A stretch of DNA of 64,000 nucleotides from Micromonospora sp. WMMD961 (GTDB lineage: Bacteria > Actinomycetota > Actinomycetes > Mycobacteriales > Micromonosporaceae). Of the stretch, positions 27,063-37,585 are shown piece by piece. Where the stretch lies: contig NZ_JARUBJ010000002.1 in assembly GCF_029626145.1 (NCBI RefSeq), positions 4,313,501 to 4,377,500 on the forward strand. The letters are read 5' to 3'. Within the stretch, counting starts at the first letter, position 1. Each line of letters opens with the position of its first letter. Both the position numbers and the translations under genes were made by a program. The notes beneath the pieces were generated by a model. That model was given only the letters and a program-made list of their open reading frames with translations. It had not been told where the DNA came from and made no database searches.

Positions 27063-27092
27063 CAGTCCTCCCTCCGGGGGACGAGGTGGTGG

Positions 27093-27875
27093 TCAGAAAC
27101 CGAGGTACGCGTGGCGCAGGTCGACGTCGTCGCGCAGTTGCACCGCCGGGGCGGCGATCACCACCCGGCCGAGGGACATGACGACGCCCTGGTCGGCGAC
27201 GGCGAGCGCGCTGCGCACGTTCTGCTCGACCAGCAGGACGGTCAGGCCGGTGCGGTCACGCAGCTGACGGAGCAGCGCCATGGTCCGGGCGACCACCCGT
27301 GGCGCCAGACCCAGCGACGGCTCGTCCAGCAGCAGCAGTCGGGGTCGGCCGACCAGCGCCCGGCCGAGGGCGAGCATCTGCCGCTCACCGCCGGAGAGCT
27401 GATGGCCAAGGTGCCGGCGGCGTCGGGCCAGGGGCTCGAAGAGCTGGTAGACCTCGTCGAGGGCCCGCCCGGCGTCGGCCCGGTCGCGCCGCCACAGCCC
27501 GCCCAGGCGCAGGTTCTCGTCGACGGTCAGCTCGCTGATCACGCCCCGCCCCTCCGGCACGTGCGCCATGCCGCGTCGGACGAGCTGCTCCACCGGCGTA
27601 CCCCGAAGGTCTTCCCCGGCCAGGAGGACCTGGCCGGCGGCCGGGCGAATCATGCCGGAGAGCGCGCGGAGCAGTGTCGTCTTGCCTGCGCCGTTGGCCC
27701 CGACGACTGCGGCGATCGTGCCCGCCGGCACGGTGAGGTCGACGGCCTGCAGCACGGGCGCGGCGCCGTAGCCGGCCACCAGCCCACGCACGACGAGCAG
27801 ATCGGTGCCGGGCGCCGGGCCATCCTTCGTTCGCGACTGCGGGGCTCGCAAACCCGGCTCACTCCTCGCGCTCAC
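27093..27875 (-). CDS. Branched-chain-type ABC ATPase LivF
   Basis: ATP-binding subunit of 260 residues. Walker A is GANGAGKTT, the LivF Q-loop region VPEGRGVISELTVDENL is typical, the ABC signature is LSGGERQM and Walker B is LLLLDEPSLGL. The GTG start overlaps the LivG stop (GTGA). A poorly conserved N-terminal extension of about 25 residues precedes the ATPase core. The longer open frame upstream is the shadow of LivG. Confidence 0.93.
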   Translation of the reverse strand: MSARSEPGLRAPQSRTKDGPAPGTDLLVVRGLVAGYGAAPVLQAVDLTVPAGTIAAVVGANGAGKTTLLRALSGMIRPAAGQVLLAGEDLRGTPVEQLVRRGMAHVPEGRGVISELTVDENLRLGGLWRRDRADAGRALDEVYQLFEPLARRRRHLGHQLSGGERQMLALGRALVGRPRLLLLDEPSLGLAPRVVARTMALLRQLRDRTGLTVLLVEQNVRSALAVADQGVVMSLGRVVIAAPAVQLRDDVDLRHAYLGF

Positions 27876-28657
27876 GGGGCGACCTCCTCGACGGTGGCGC
27901 CGAGATAGGCGTCGGTGACCGCCGGGTCGTCGCGGACCTCCTGCGGGGTGCCGGCGGCGATCACCCGGCCGAAGTCGAGCACCACCAGTTCGTCGCAGAC
28001 CGCCATCACCAGGTCCATGTGGTGCTCGACGAGCAGCACCGCACAGCTGTCGTCGTCGCGCTGGGGAAGCTGGCGGATCAGCTCCGCCAGCTCGGCGATG
28101 TCGTCGGCCCCGAGGCCACCGGCGGGTTCGTCGAGCAGGAGCAGCCGGGGGCGGGCGGCGAGCGCGCGGGCCAGGGCGACCCGTTGGCGTACCGCGAAGG
28201 GCAGTGTGGGCGGCGCGGCCTCGGCGTGTGCGGCGATCCCCAGGCCGTCGAGGATGTCCAGGGCGTGCTGGCGCAGCCGGCGCTCGTCGCGGTCGCTGGC
28301 CGGCAGCCCGAGCAGCGCCGGGACGAAGCCCGCCCGGGCGGTGTGCGCGGCGCCGGTCATCACGTTCTCCAGCACGGTCAGACCGGCGAAAAGCCCGGTG
28401 CCCTGCAAGGTCCGGGCGATGCCGAGCCGGGTGAGCCGGTGCGGTCGGGGGCGTAGTGGCCGACCGTCGAGGGTGAGTGAACCCGTCTCCGGCGCGACGA
28501 AGCCGCAGATCACGTTGAACAGCGTGGTCTTGCCCGCGCCGTTGGGCCCGATCACGCCCACCACCCGGTTGGGTGGCACCCGCAGCGAGACGTCGTCGAG
28601 GGCGGTGAGGCCGCCGAAACGGACGCCGATGTGGTGCAGTTCGAGGCCGCGCTCCAT
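27872..28657 (-). CDS. Branched-chain-type ABC ATPase LivG
   Basis: ATP-binding subunit of 261 residues, first gene of the importer operon. Walker A is GPNGAGKTT, the LivG region GIARTLQGTGLFAGLTVLENVMTGA follows, and Walker B is LLLLDEPAGGL. The LSGG signature is replaced by LPFAVRQRVALARAL, a deviation seen in part of the family. The ATG at 28657 follows GAGGGATGG; a GTG lies one codon before. Upstream lies a perfect TACACT-CGC-AGTGTA palindrome over the promoter. Confidence 0.92.
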   Translation of the reverse strand: MERGLELHHIGVRFGGLTALDDVSLRVPPNRVVGVIGPNGAGKTTLFNVICGFVAPETGSLTLDGRPLRPRPHRLTRLGIARTLQGTGLFAGLTVLENVMTGAAHTARAGFVPALLGLPASDRDERRLRQHALDILDGLGIAAHAEAAPPTLPFAVRQRVALARALAARPRLLLLDEPAGGLGADDIAELAELIRQLPQRDDDSCAVLLVEHHMDLVMAVCDELVVLDFGRVIAAGTPQEVRDDPAVTDAYLGATVEEVAP

Positions 28658-28689
28658 CACCCATCCCTCTGTCGTGGCGGGTGTTTATT

Positions 28690-28704
28690 TACACTCGCAG
28701 TGTA
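28690..28704. promoter_or_regulatory. TetR-like operator of the ABC importer operon
   Basis: TACACTCGCAGTGTA is a perfect palindrome (six-base arms, three-base centre) 33-47 bases upstream of the LivG start. A possible -10 TAAATA on the minus strand overlaps its edge. It fits the same TRCACT-N4-RTGYA pattern as the sites at the SDR and LuxR genes. Confidence 0.65.
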
Positions 28705-28754
28705 CGTTTCTCGGGTATCGCGTCAAGACCTTCAATGGCCCCGACCACGCGGAC

Positions 28755-28781
28755 GGGGCGGTCGCCGTCGGCGACCGCCCC
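28755..28781 (-). terminator. Terminator of the cutinase gene
   Basis: Perfect 12-bp GC stem (28755-28766 with 28770-28781) with a three-base loop, 11 bases beyond the cutinase stop on the minus strand. Confidence 0.75.
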
Positions 28782-28791
28782 GGGACCACGA

Positions 28792-29691
28792 TCAGGCGCT
28801 GGGACAGGTGTTGCGGTACTCCTCGATGGCCAAGCCGCTCGGGCCCGGGCAGAGGAACTGCTCGTAGCGGGTGTCGTCGTCGACGAACCGCTTCAGCCAG
28901 GCCACCATCTGCCGCGCGGTGGGGGTGTTCGTCGTCTGCGGGAAGAAGTGGCTCGCCCCGTTCAACTCCAGGTACGCCTTCTCGGCGGAGGCCGGGATGC
29001 TGTTGTAGAACGGCACCGAGTGCGACGAGACGGGCGCGACGCTGTCGCTCTCGCCACCGATGATCAGCGTGGGCACGCGCAGCTCGGACCAGCTCTTGTC
29101 CAGGTTCCACGGCGCGAGCGGCACCGCGGCCTGCAACGACGGCCGCGACGAGGCCGCCTCCAGACTGCCCCCGCCACCCATGGAGTGACCGGCCACCGCG
29201 AGTCGGCTGCTGTCGATCCGGCTGCGCACCGAGCTGCGCTCGGTGAGGTAGTCCAGCGCGGCGAGCAACTGCCGGCCCCGGCTGGCCGGCTGGTCCAGCC
29301 GGGTGTTGGTCTCGATGCCGATCACCACGAACCCGTGCGAGGCGATGCGCGGGCCGAGCCAGCTGATGCTGGACCAGGACGCGGTGTAGCCGGGCGAGAT
29401 GGCGATGGCGCCGAAGGTGCCTTCGCTGGTGCTGGTCGGGTAGTAGATGACGCCGCCGCCGAAGCCGGTGACGCCGAGCGAGGACACGCTCTGCGACGCC
29501 GTGGCGAAGGGACCGCGGCTGGCCTCCAGGATGGCGGTGGTCGGGGCGGGGCCCCGCTCGTACGGGCCGGCGGCCTGGGCGGCGCCGGTCGATCCGGCCA
29601 CGACGCCGCCGGCGGCCAGGACGGCGGCCAGCGCGAACCGGGCGGCCCGGGCGGCGACGGAACGGGGACAGGTGGTGGTTGGTGAGGACAC
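28792..29691 (-). CDS. Secreted cutinase / polyester hydrolase
   Basis: Alpha/beta hydrolase of 299 residues, very similar from memory to Thermobifida cutinases (TfCut2, BTA-hydrolase) that degrade cutin and PET. A signal peptide is cleaved near AQA40. The mature protein starts AGPYERGPAPT, as in that family. Recognisable active-site residues: Ser170 in GHSMGG, Asp216 in GGESDSVAP, His248 in NGASHF; oxyanion and subsite residues Tyr102, Met171 and Trp195; and a C-terminal Cys281-Cys296 pair. The GTG at 29691 is chosen because AGGGAG lies eight bases upstream. It is monocistronic with its own terminator. Confidence 0.92.
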   Translation of the reverse strand: MSSPTTTCPRSVAARAARFALAAVLAAGGVVAGSTGAAQAAGPYERGPAPTTAILEASRGPFATASQSVSSLGVTGFGGGVIYYPTSTSEGTFGAIAISPGYTASWSSISWLGPRIASHGFVVIGIETNTRLDQPASRGRQLLAALDYLTERSSVRSRIDSSRLAVAGHSMGGGGSLEAASSRPSLQAAVPLAPWNLDKSWSELRVPTLIIGGESDSVAPVSSHSVPFYNSIPASAEKAYLELNGASHFFPQTTNTPTARQMVAWLKRFVDDDTRYEQFLCPGPSGLAIEEYRNTCPSA

Positions 29692-29874
29692 GTCGGGCAC
29701 TCCCTAGGGTCGAGGGATATCGACGTGTGTCAGTTTCAATTCCTGCGCGGATCCTCGCATCGGCGAAATCACCAGTCCCGGCGACACATGCCGACATCGG
29801 TTGGGTTTCGACCCCCTGACCAGGGGTAGCAGGGCAACCGCCTGCTCGCACACGCACCATGGAGAGGTCGTCCA

Positions 29875-32136
<2,262 letters not shown>

Positions 32137-32145
32137 CTTCACCCC

Positions 32146-32188
32146 GACGAGGGCCGTCCTCCGCCGCACCGGGAGGACGGCCCTCGTC
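32146..32188 (+). terminator. Catalase gene terminator
   Basis: Perfect 17-bp stem (32146-32162 with 32172-32188) with a nine-base loop, starting ten bases after the catalase stop. Confidence 0.85.
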
Positions 32189-32274
32189 GCGCACCCGGCA
32201 CGGCTTCCTCTCGCGAAGGGCGACCTCTACAGTGAACGGCACCCACGGGTGCGTGGGCGGTGACGGAGGGTTGC

Positions 32275-32766
32275 ATGCGGCTGGAGTCGGACCATTCCCT
32301 GCTGGTCGACCTTGCCCGGCCGATGGTCGAGCGGTTCTCGCCGGGCGAAGGCGAGCTGTTTCCACTGCTGAGTGCGGCCTACTTCGCCGACCCCGGCGCG
32401 TACGCGGATCCTTCACAGCGCAGCGGGCCACTGGCATTCGGGCTGCCCGAGGCGCTGGTGCTGCTGACCCCGGTGGCGCTCGCCGCGATGACCGAGGCGG
32501 TGCGGTACGTCGTGGAGGTGGGCGTGCGCAAGGGACATCGGGTCACGTCGGCCACGCTGCGCCGCATGTTCCGGGCCGCTCCCCAGCAGGCGGTGGCACC
32601 GGCGGCGGAGGCCGCGGCGCCGTTGGAGTTGACCGGCCAGGAGTGGTCCGAGGTACGCCGGATCGTCGAGCGGGTGGCGGTGCGCGGCGGTGTCGAGCCT
32701 GACCGGGCCGCGCTGATCGCCGACGCCGTCGTCGGGCAGGGGCGGCTGAGCGGCGAGATCCACTGA
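32275..32766 (+). CDS. Hypothetical protein beside the M48 protease
   Basis: I do not recognise this 163-residue protein. It is acidic, has no signal peptide or membrane helix, and has a central Ala-rich linker (~residues 103-118) between two helical-looking parts. The ATG is set by GGAGGG four bases upstream. Its stop lies two bases before the GTG at 32769, so it is surely cotranscribed with the M48 membrane protease and may regulate it or act with it. Confidence 0.7.
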   Translation: MRLESDHSLLVDLARPMVERFSPGEGELFPLLSAAYFADPGAYADPSQRSGPLAFGLPEALVLLTPVALAAMTEAVRYVVEVGVRKGHRVTSATLRRMFRAAPQQAVAPAAEAAAPLELTGQEWSEVRRIVERVAVRGGVEPDRAALIADAVVGQGRLSGEIH

Positions 32767-32771
32767 CCGTG

Positions 32772-35129
32772 ATGGCGCACCCGGCGAGCCACCGTGCTGC
32801 CCCGGGTAAGCCGGCCGCGTACTTCGTCCTGCTCGTCGGGGCGGTCCTGGCCACCAGCGTGATCGTCTTCCTCGCACTCGGCCTGAGCCCGCCGGACCGG
32901 CTCGATGCCTACCAATCGCTCAAGACCGAGTGCGACGTGGCATTCGACGCAGGGGTGGCCAGGCTCGCGGCCGAAGGCGCGCTGGACGACGTGCTACGAC
33001 GTGAGGCGTTGCAGGCCGAGTTCCGGTCCTGCGTGCGCCCGGCTCTCGCCGAGCCGTTCACCGTGGTCGCCAACGGGCTCTTCGTGCTCGCCGTGATGTC
33101 GGTCGCCTTCTATCTCGTCCACCCCTGGTGGATCGTCCGGCGGAGTAGATCCCGACGGCTCCCGCCCGACCTGGTCGGCGGCTTGGCGGACGACCTCGAC
33201 GAACTGCGACGGGACATGGGGCTGACCCGAGCACCCCAGTGGTGGCTCGTTCCCACCCGTGGCACCACCAGCGGCCAGGCGTTCGGCCTGCCCGGGCGGC
33301 GGCGGATCCAGCTCGACGCCGGGCTGCTGGTGTTACGGGCCACCGACCGACCCGCGTTCCGCGCCGTGGTCGCCCACGAGTTGGCGCACCTGCGTAACCG
33401 GGACGTCGACCTGACCTATCTGACGATCGCGGTGTGGCGGGCGTTCCTGCTGGTGGTCGCAGCGCCGCTGCTGCTCCTGGTCGTGCATCCGGGCCTGGTC
33501 AGCGCACCCACCAGGTGGGCGTGGCGAGCCGACACCGTCGTGTCCGCACCGGTGGTCAGTGCCCCGTTGCTCGGCGCGCTACTGGTCCTCGGGTGTCTGG
33601 TCTACCTGCTGCGCAATTCGGTGCTGCGCGCCCGCGAAACGTACGCCGACAGGGTCGCCGCCGACGTCGGCGGCGGCTCGGCCGCCATCGTGGAACGGCT
33701 CCCGAAGCCGCGCCTCTGGCTCGACCGGTGGGGTACCCATCCGGTGCCCGGCGACCGTCTGCACGCGCTCCGGAACCCCGCCGCGGCGCTGCGCCCGACA
33801 CACTGGGATCTGGTCGCCGCGGGTCTTCCGGCTGGCGTCATGACCGCGAACCTGACGTTGGTGGCTGGCCCCGCTCTCGGGGTGGATGCCTTCCTCGGTG
33901 CCGCCCTGCTCGGCTTGACGGTCGGGCCGTGGCTGGGTGCTCTGCTCGCGCTCACGGTATGGAGAGCGGAGCAGGCAGCCGCTCAGGAGGCGACAGCCGC
34001 GCGCCGGGTTCCGTTCTGGCTGACGAGCGGTCCGGTCCTGGTCGGGTCGTTCATGGTGGGGATGCTGCTGCCGCCGGGGGCGGTCAAGGGCACGCCCGGC
34101 TGGATCGACGGTGCCGGCCTGGCATCCGCGCTGGTCGCCGCTCTGGTGCTCAGCGTCGGTGCGGTGGCGCTGGCCGCGTGGGCGGACTCGACGGCGCGCG
34201 CGGCGCTGACCCGTGCGGGGGCGGTTGCTCGCGAGCCGGCGCGCTCGGCGCTTACGGCGACCTGGGGTGCCGCCGGTCTGGCCGGCGCGACAGCGCTGGC
34301 AGTCTGGCTACCGTTCTCCCTGGGCCGATTCGGTTTCGCGCTGGACTGGGGGCCGGTGCCCGCCGACGGCGACGGCTGGTACGCGGCGGTCGCCATGGTG
34401 AGCACCGCGGAGCTGGGACCGGCGGAGCGGTTCGTCCACCACCCGCTCACACTGCCGACCCTGACCGCTCTCTGGCTCGTACCGGCGCTGCTCACGCGGG
34501 ACGCGGCCGGCTGGCGCGCGTTGCGGGGTGCCGCACTCGTCGGGCTCGGCGGCGGCGCGGTGGCGGCGGTGATCGGCGGCCTGCTGCCCGTGGCCGCCGG
34601 TGTGCTGCTCCCGATCGAGGCACGCCAGGCCGTTCCAGGGGCGGCCGAGATGTCGTTCGCCGCCGCGGTGGAGAACGCCACCCTCGCCGTGGCCTCGGTC
34701 ATGCTGGCGCTCGCCATGGCGGTGGTGCTGGTGCGAGGCGGCCCGCGGCGGCCAGCACGGGCGCTGTTCGCCGCGATCGTCACCACGATCACCGCCACCG
34801 CGGCCATCTCGTGGGTGGCCGGGCCGGTGGCCTGCACGACCGGCAACGGGGTCTGCCGCGACAGGATGGACCTCGCACTCATGTCCAGCACCGCCCACTG
34901 GATCCTCGTGCAGGGACTCATCGTGGCGATTCCGCTGGTGGTGGCGATAGCGGTGGTCAGGCGGAACGCGGCTTCGCCGCTGACCACCGGCGATGATCCG
35001 GGGACGGCCCGCTGGGCCCGGGCGGCCACCATGCTCGGTCTCGTCGTGCTCCTCGCGGTCACCACGCTCCTGGTGTGGGGAATCGGGGCATCGGCGTACG
35101 ACATGTGGCTTCGCAGCTCATTCGGCTGA
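32772..35129 (+). CDS. M48-family membrane metalloprotease
   Basis: Integral membrane zinc protease of 785 residues. Two N-terminal membrane segments bracket a small extracytoplasmic loop, followed by a cytoplasmic M48 domain with the zinc motif VVAHELAHLRNRD (His202, Glu203, His206). The remaining ~550 residues are a chain of about ten further hydrophobic segments, much longer than HtpX, as in large actinobacterial M48 proteins of unknown function. ATG at 32772 or GTG at 32769 may be used. It is cotranscribed with the small hypothetical gene upstream. Confidence 0.85.
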   Translation: MAHPASHRAAPGKPAAYFVLLVGAVLATSVIVFLALGLSPPDRLDAYQSLKTECDVAFDAGVARLAAEGALDDVLRREALQAEFRSCVRPALAEPFTVVANGLFVLAVMSVAFYLVHPWWIVRRSRSRRLPPDLVGGLADDLDELRRDMGLTRAPQWWLVPTRGTTSGQAFGLPGRRRIQLDAGLLVLRATDRPAFRAVVAHELAHLRNRDVDLTYLTIAVWRAFLLVVAAPLLLLVVHPGLVSAPTRWAWRADTVVSAPVVSAPLLGALLVLGCLVYLLRNSVLRARETYADRVAADVGGGSAAIVERLPKPRLWLDRWGTHPVPGDRLHALRNPAAALRPTHWDLVAAGLPAGVMTANLTLVAGPALGVDAFLGAALLGLTVGPWLGALLALTVWRAEQAAAQEATAARRVPFWLTSGPVLVGSFMVGMLLPPGAVKGTPGWIDGAGLASALVAALVLSVGAVALAAWADSTARAALTRAGAVAREPARSALTATWGAAGLAGATALAVWLPFSLGRFGFALDWGPVPADGDGWYAAVAMVSTAELGPAERFVHHPLTLPTLTALWLVPALLTRDAAGWRALRGAALVGLGGGAVAAVIGGLLPVAAGVLLPIEARQAVPGAAEMSFAAAVENATLAVASVMLALAMAVVLVRGGPRRPARALFAAIVTTITATAAISWVAGPVACTTGNGVCRDRMDLALMSSTAHWILVQGLIVAIPLVVAIAVVRRNAASPLTTGDDPGTARWARAATMLGLVVLLAVTTLLVWGIGASAYDMWLRSSFG

Positions 35130-35303
35130 ACCGCGACTACGGAGGGGGCTCGGTCGGGAAGCCGCCCCGGCGGGCCTGCCAACGGCGGCCACTTCCCCCA
35201 GTCGTTGACCCGGCGCAGGACGGGGCGGGTCCGGCAGCGTCCATTACCGGTTCATGACAATTCGTGGATCACGTGCGGATATCCGGCTGGCACCTTCGGG
35301 TGC

Positions 35304-36446
35304 GTGATCGAACAGCTGCCTCGCACCGAGCGCCGGCCCGCCGACACGGAGTCCGAGGCGACCCGCGTCCGGTTCCGCCACCGGGCTGGGACCGCCCCCG
35401 GCGCAGGGCTGCCACAGCGGGCGCAGTGGGCCGATGCCGCGAAGGGCGTCTGCATCATCCTCGTCGTCCTGTGGCACGTCGTCGTGAAGGACTACCTGCA
35501 GATCGACTGGCACCTCGGCGTCCCGGTGCCAGGGCTGTGGGGAACGCTGGGTGAGCAGTTCCTTCCGCTGCGGATGCCGCTGTTCTTCACCATCTCAGGC
35601 GTCTTCGCGGCGAACGCCGCCCAGCGACACTGGCGGGTCGTGGCCCGCAGCCGGGTCGCCGGGTTCCTCTACCTGTACGCCCTCTGGCTGCTGATCCACA
35701 CCGCGATCCTGGCCGCCGCCCCGCAGCTGCCGACCGACCGGGCCACCTCCGCCCTCGGCGTGCTGGAGCAGCTCACCGTCACGCCGTCCAACCTCTGGTA
35801 CCTGTACGCCCTGGCGCTGTACTTCACGATCGCCAAGGCGACCCGTCGGGCGCCCCGGGCGCTGGTGCTCGTACCCGCCGCGGTGCTGTCCGCCGTCGCC
35901 GCCGCCGGCCTGCTCGACACACCGGGCAACCGTGGCGGCCTCTACCAGAATCTGGTGTTCTTCCTCGCCGGCCTGTACCTGCGGCCGCAGATCCAGCGGT
36001 GGGCCGCCGCCGCCAGCCGAGGACGTCTCCTGCTGACCTCGGGGGCCTACGTCCTCGCGCTCGCCGCGATGGCGGTGGCCGGCGCCCAGCAGTGGTTCGG
36101 CGTGTGGCCGGTGGTCTCCGTCGTCGCAGTGATCTTCGGCATAACCGCCGCTGCCCGGCTCGCCCGCTGGTCGGCGCTCAGCAGACCGCTGGCTAGTCTC
36201 GGCCGCATCACCCTGCCGATCTACGTCATCCACATGCCGGTCCTGGCTCTGCTGCACCGGCTGTTGCTCGTACCGGTATCCGAGCTGGGGCCGTCCGCTC
36301 AGGGCCTGGTCGTGCTCGGATATCCGGTTCTGCTGACCGGCCTGGTGCTCGGCCTGAGCCTGGCCCTGCACCGTGGCCTGCTGGCGGTCCGGGCGGGCTG
36401 GCTGTTCGCGCTGCCCGGCCCTCGCCGACCGGAGGCGACCCGATGA
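35304..36446 (+). CDS. Membrane acyltransferase, VanT membrane-domain-like
   Basis: Acyltransferase_3 family membrane protein of about 380 residues with around ten helices. The start of the domain reads QWADAAKGVCIILVVLWHVVVKDY, with the conserved His, and FFTISGVFAAN follows. Its stop overlaps the start of an alanine racemase (ATGA). In VanC/E/G-type glycopeptide-resistance loci such a membrane domain is fused to a racemase as VanT; here the halves are separate genes. The start is uncertain: the GTG at 35304 has no ribosome site and is immediately preceded by a GCACC-TTCG-GGTGC hairpin (35290-35303). Confidence 0.8.
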   Translation: MIEQLPRTERRPADTESEATRVRFRHRAGTAPGAGLPQRAQWADAAKGVCIILVVLWHVVVKDYLQIDWHLGVPVPGLWGTLGEQFLPLRMPLFFTISGVFAANAAQRHWRVVARSRVAGFLYLYALWLLIHTAILAAAPQLPTDRATSALGVLEQLTVTPSNLWYLYALALYFTIAKATRRAPRALVLVPAAVLSAVAAAGLLDTPGNRGGLYQNLVFFLAGLYLRPQIQRWAAAASRGRLLLTSGAYVLALAAMAVAGAQQWFGVWPVVSVVAVIFGITAAARLARWSALSRPLASLGRITLPIYVIHMPVLALLHRLLLVPVSELGPSAQGLVVLGYPVLLTGLVLGLSLALHRGLLAVRAGWLFALPGPRRPEATR

Positions 36447-37585
36447 GCGCCCTGGCCGAGGCGCTGGTCGACCTCGACGCGATCGCCGGCAACGTGCGGA
36501 CGATCGCGGCGGTCACCGGCACCGGTCTGATGGCGGTGGTGAAGGCGGACGGCTTCGGACACGGCGCGGTGCAGGTGGCCCGGGCGGCGCTCCGCGCCGG
36601 CGCGAGCTGGTTGGGGGTGACCTCGGTGACCGAGGCACTGGCCCTGCGCGACGCGGGTGTGACCGCGCCCACGTTGAGCTGGCTGCACGGGCCGAGCGAC
36701 GACTTCGGTAAGTTGATCAACGCCGGTGTCGACATCGGCGTGTCGACGACGACACACCTGCACGCTGTCGCCGACGCGGTCCACCTGCTCGGCGTACCGG
36801 CGACGGTGCAGCTCAAGGCGGACACCGGGTTGTCCCGCAACGGGGCCGCCGGGGACGACTGGCCCGAGTTGGTGGGTTGGGCCCGCAAGTACGAACGGGA
36901 GGGCGCGATCCGGGTGCGCGGCGTGTGGTCCCACCTCGTGGACGCGGACCTGCCGGGCGCTCCCGAGCTGACCCGACAGGTGACGACCTTCGAGGAGGCG
37001 CTGCGGATCGCGCGGTCGGCCGGCCTCGACCCCGATCTCGTCCACCTGGCCAACTCGGCGGCCGCGTTGTCCGCGCCACGGACCCGCTTCGACCTCTGCC
37101 GGATCGGGATCGCGCTCTACGGCGTGGACCCCTTCGGCGCCACCGGCCCGGGCGAGTTCGGGCTGCACGCCGCGATGACAGTGCGCACGAGCGTGGTCAA
37201 CGTCAAGCGGGTGCCGGCCGGCACCGGTGTCTCCTACGGGCCCGACCACGTGACCGGGGCACCGACCACCCTGGCGCTGCTGCCACTCGGGTACGCCGAC
37301 GGCCTCCCCCGCGCCGCGGGTGGCCGCGCCTGGGTGTGGCTCGCCGGCCGGCGGTGCCCGATCGTCGGGCGGATCGCCATGGACCAGTGCGTTGTCGACG
37401 TCGGGGACCTGCCCGTGGCGATCGGCGACCCGGTCGTGGTGTTCGGCCCGACCGAGGCCGACCAGAGCCCACCGACGGTCGTCGAGTGGGCCCGCTGGGC
37501 CGACACCAACCCACACGAGATCTTGACCGGCATCGGGGCCCGGGTGGCCCGCGACCACCTCCACGGAAGGGCACGCATTTCATGA
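36443..37585 (+). CDS. Alanine/serine racemase (VanT catalytic-domain-like)
   Basis: PLP-dependent racemase of 380 residues, a full Alr fold. The PLP lysine is Lys34 in VVKADGFGHG, the catalytic Tyr lies in GTGVSYGP, and MDQ is conserved (RIAMDQCVVDVG). At the position equivalent to Tyr354 of the Geobacillus enzyme, a residue that shapes substrate choice, there is a His (His358, in NPHEILTG). It supplies a D-amino acid to the ligase encoded next, with which it overlaps by ATGA. It lacks the membrane part, supplied by the upstream gene. Confidence 0.88.
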   Translation: MSALAEALVDLDAIAGNVRTIAAVTGTGLMAVVKADGFGHGAVQVARAALRAGASWLGVTSVTEALALRDAGVTAPTLSWLHGPSDDFGKLINAGVDIGVSTTTHLHAVADAVHLLGVPATVQLKADTGLSRNGAAGDDWPELVGWARKYEREGAIRVRGVWSHLVDADLPGAPELTRQVTTFEEALRIARSAGLDPDLVHLANSAAALSAPRTRFDLCRIGIALYGVDPFGATGPGEFGLHAAMTVRTSVVNVKRVPAGTGVSYGPDHVTGAPTTLALLPLGYADGLPRAAGGRAWVWLAGRRCPIVGRIAMDQCVVDVGDLPVAIGDPVVVFGPTEADQSPPTVVEWARWADTNPHEILTGIGARVARDHLHGRARIS

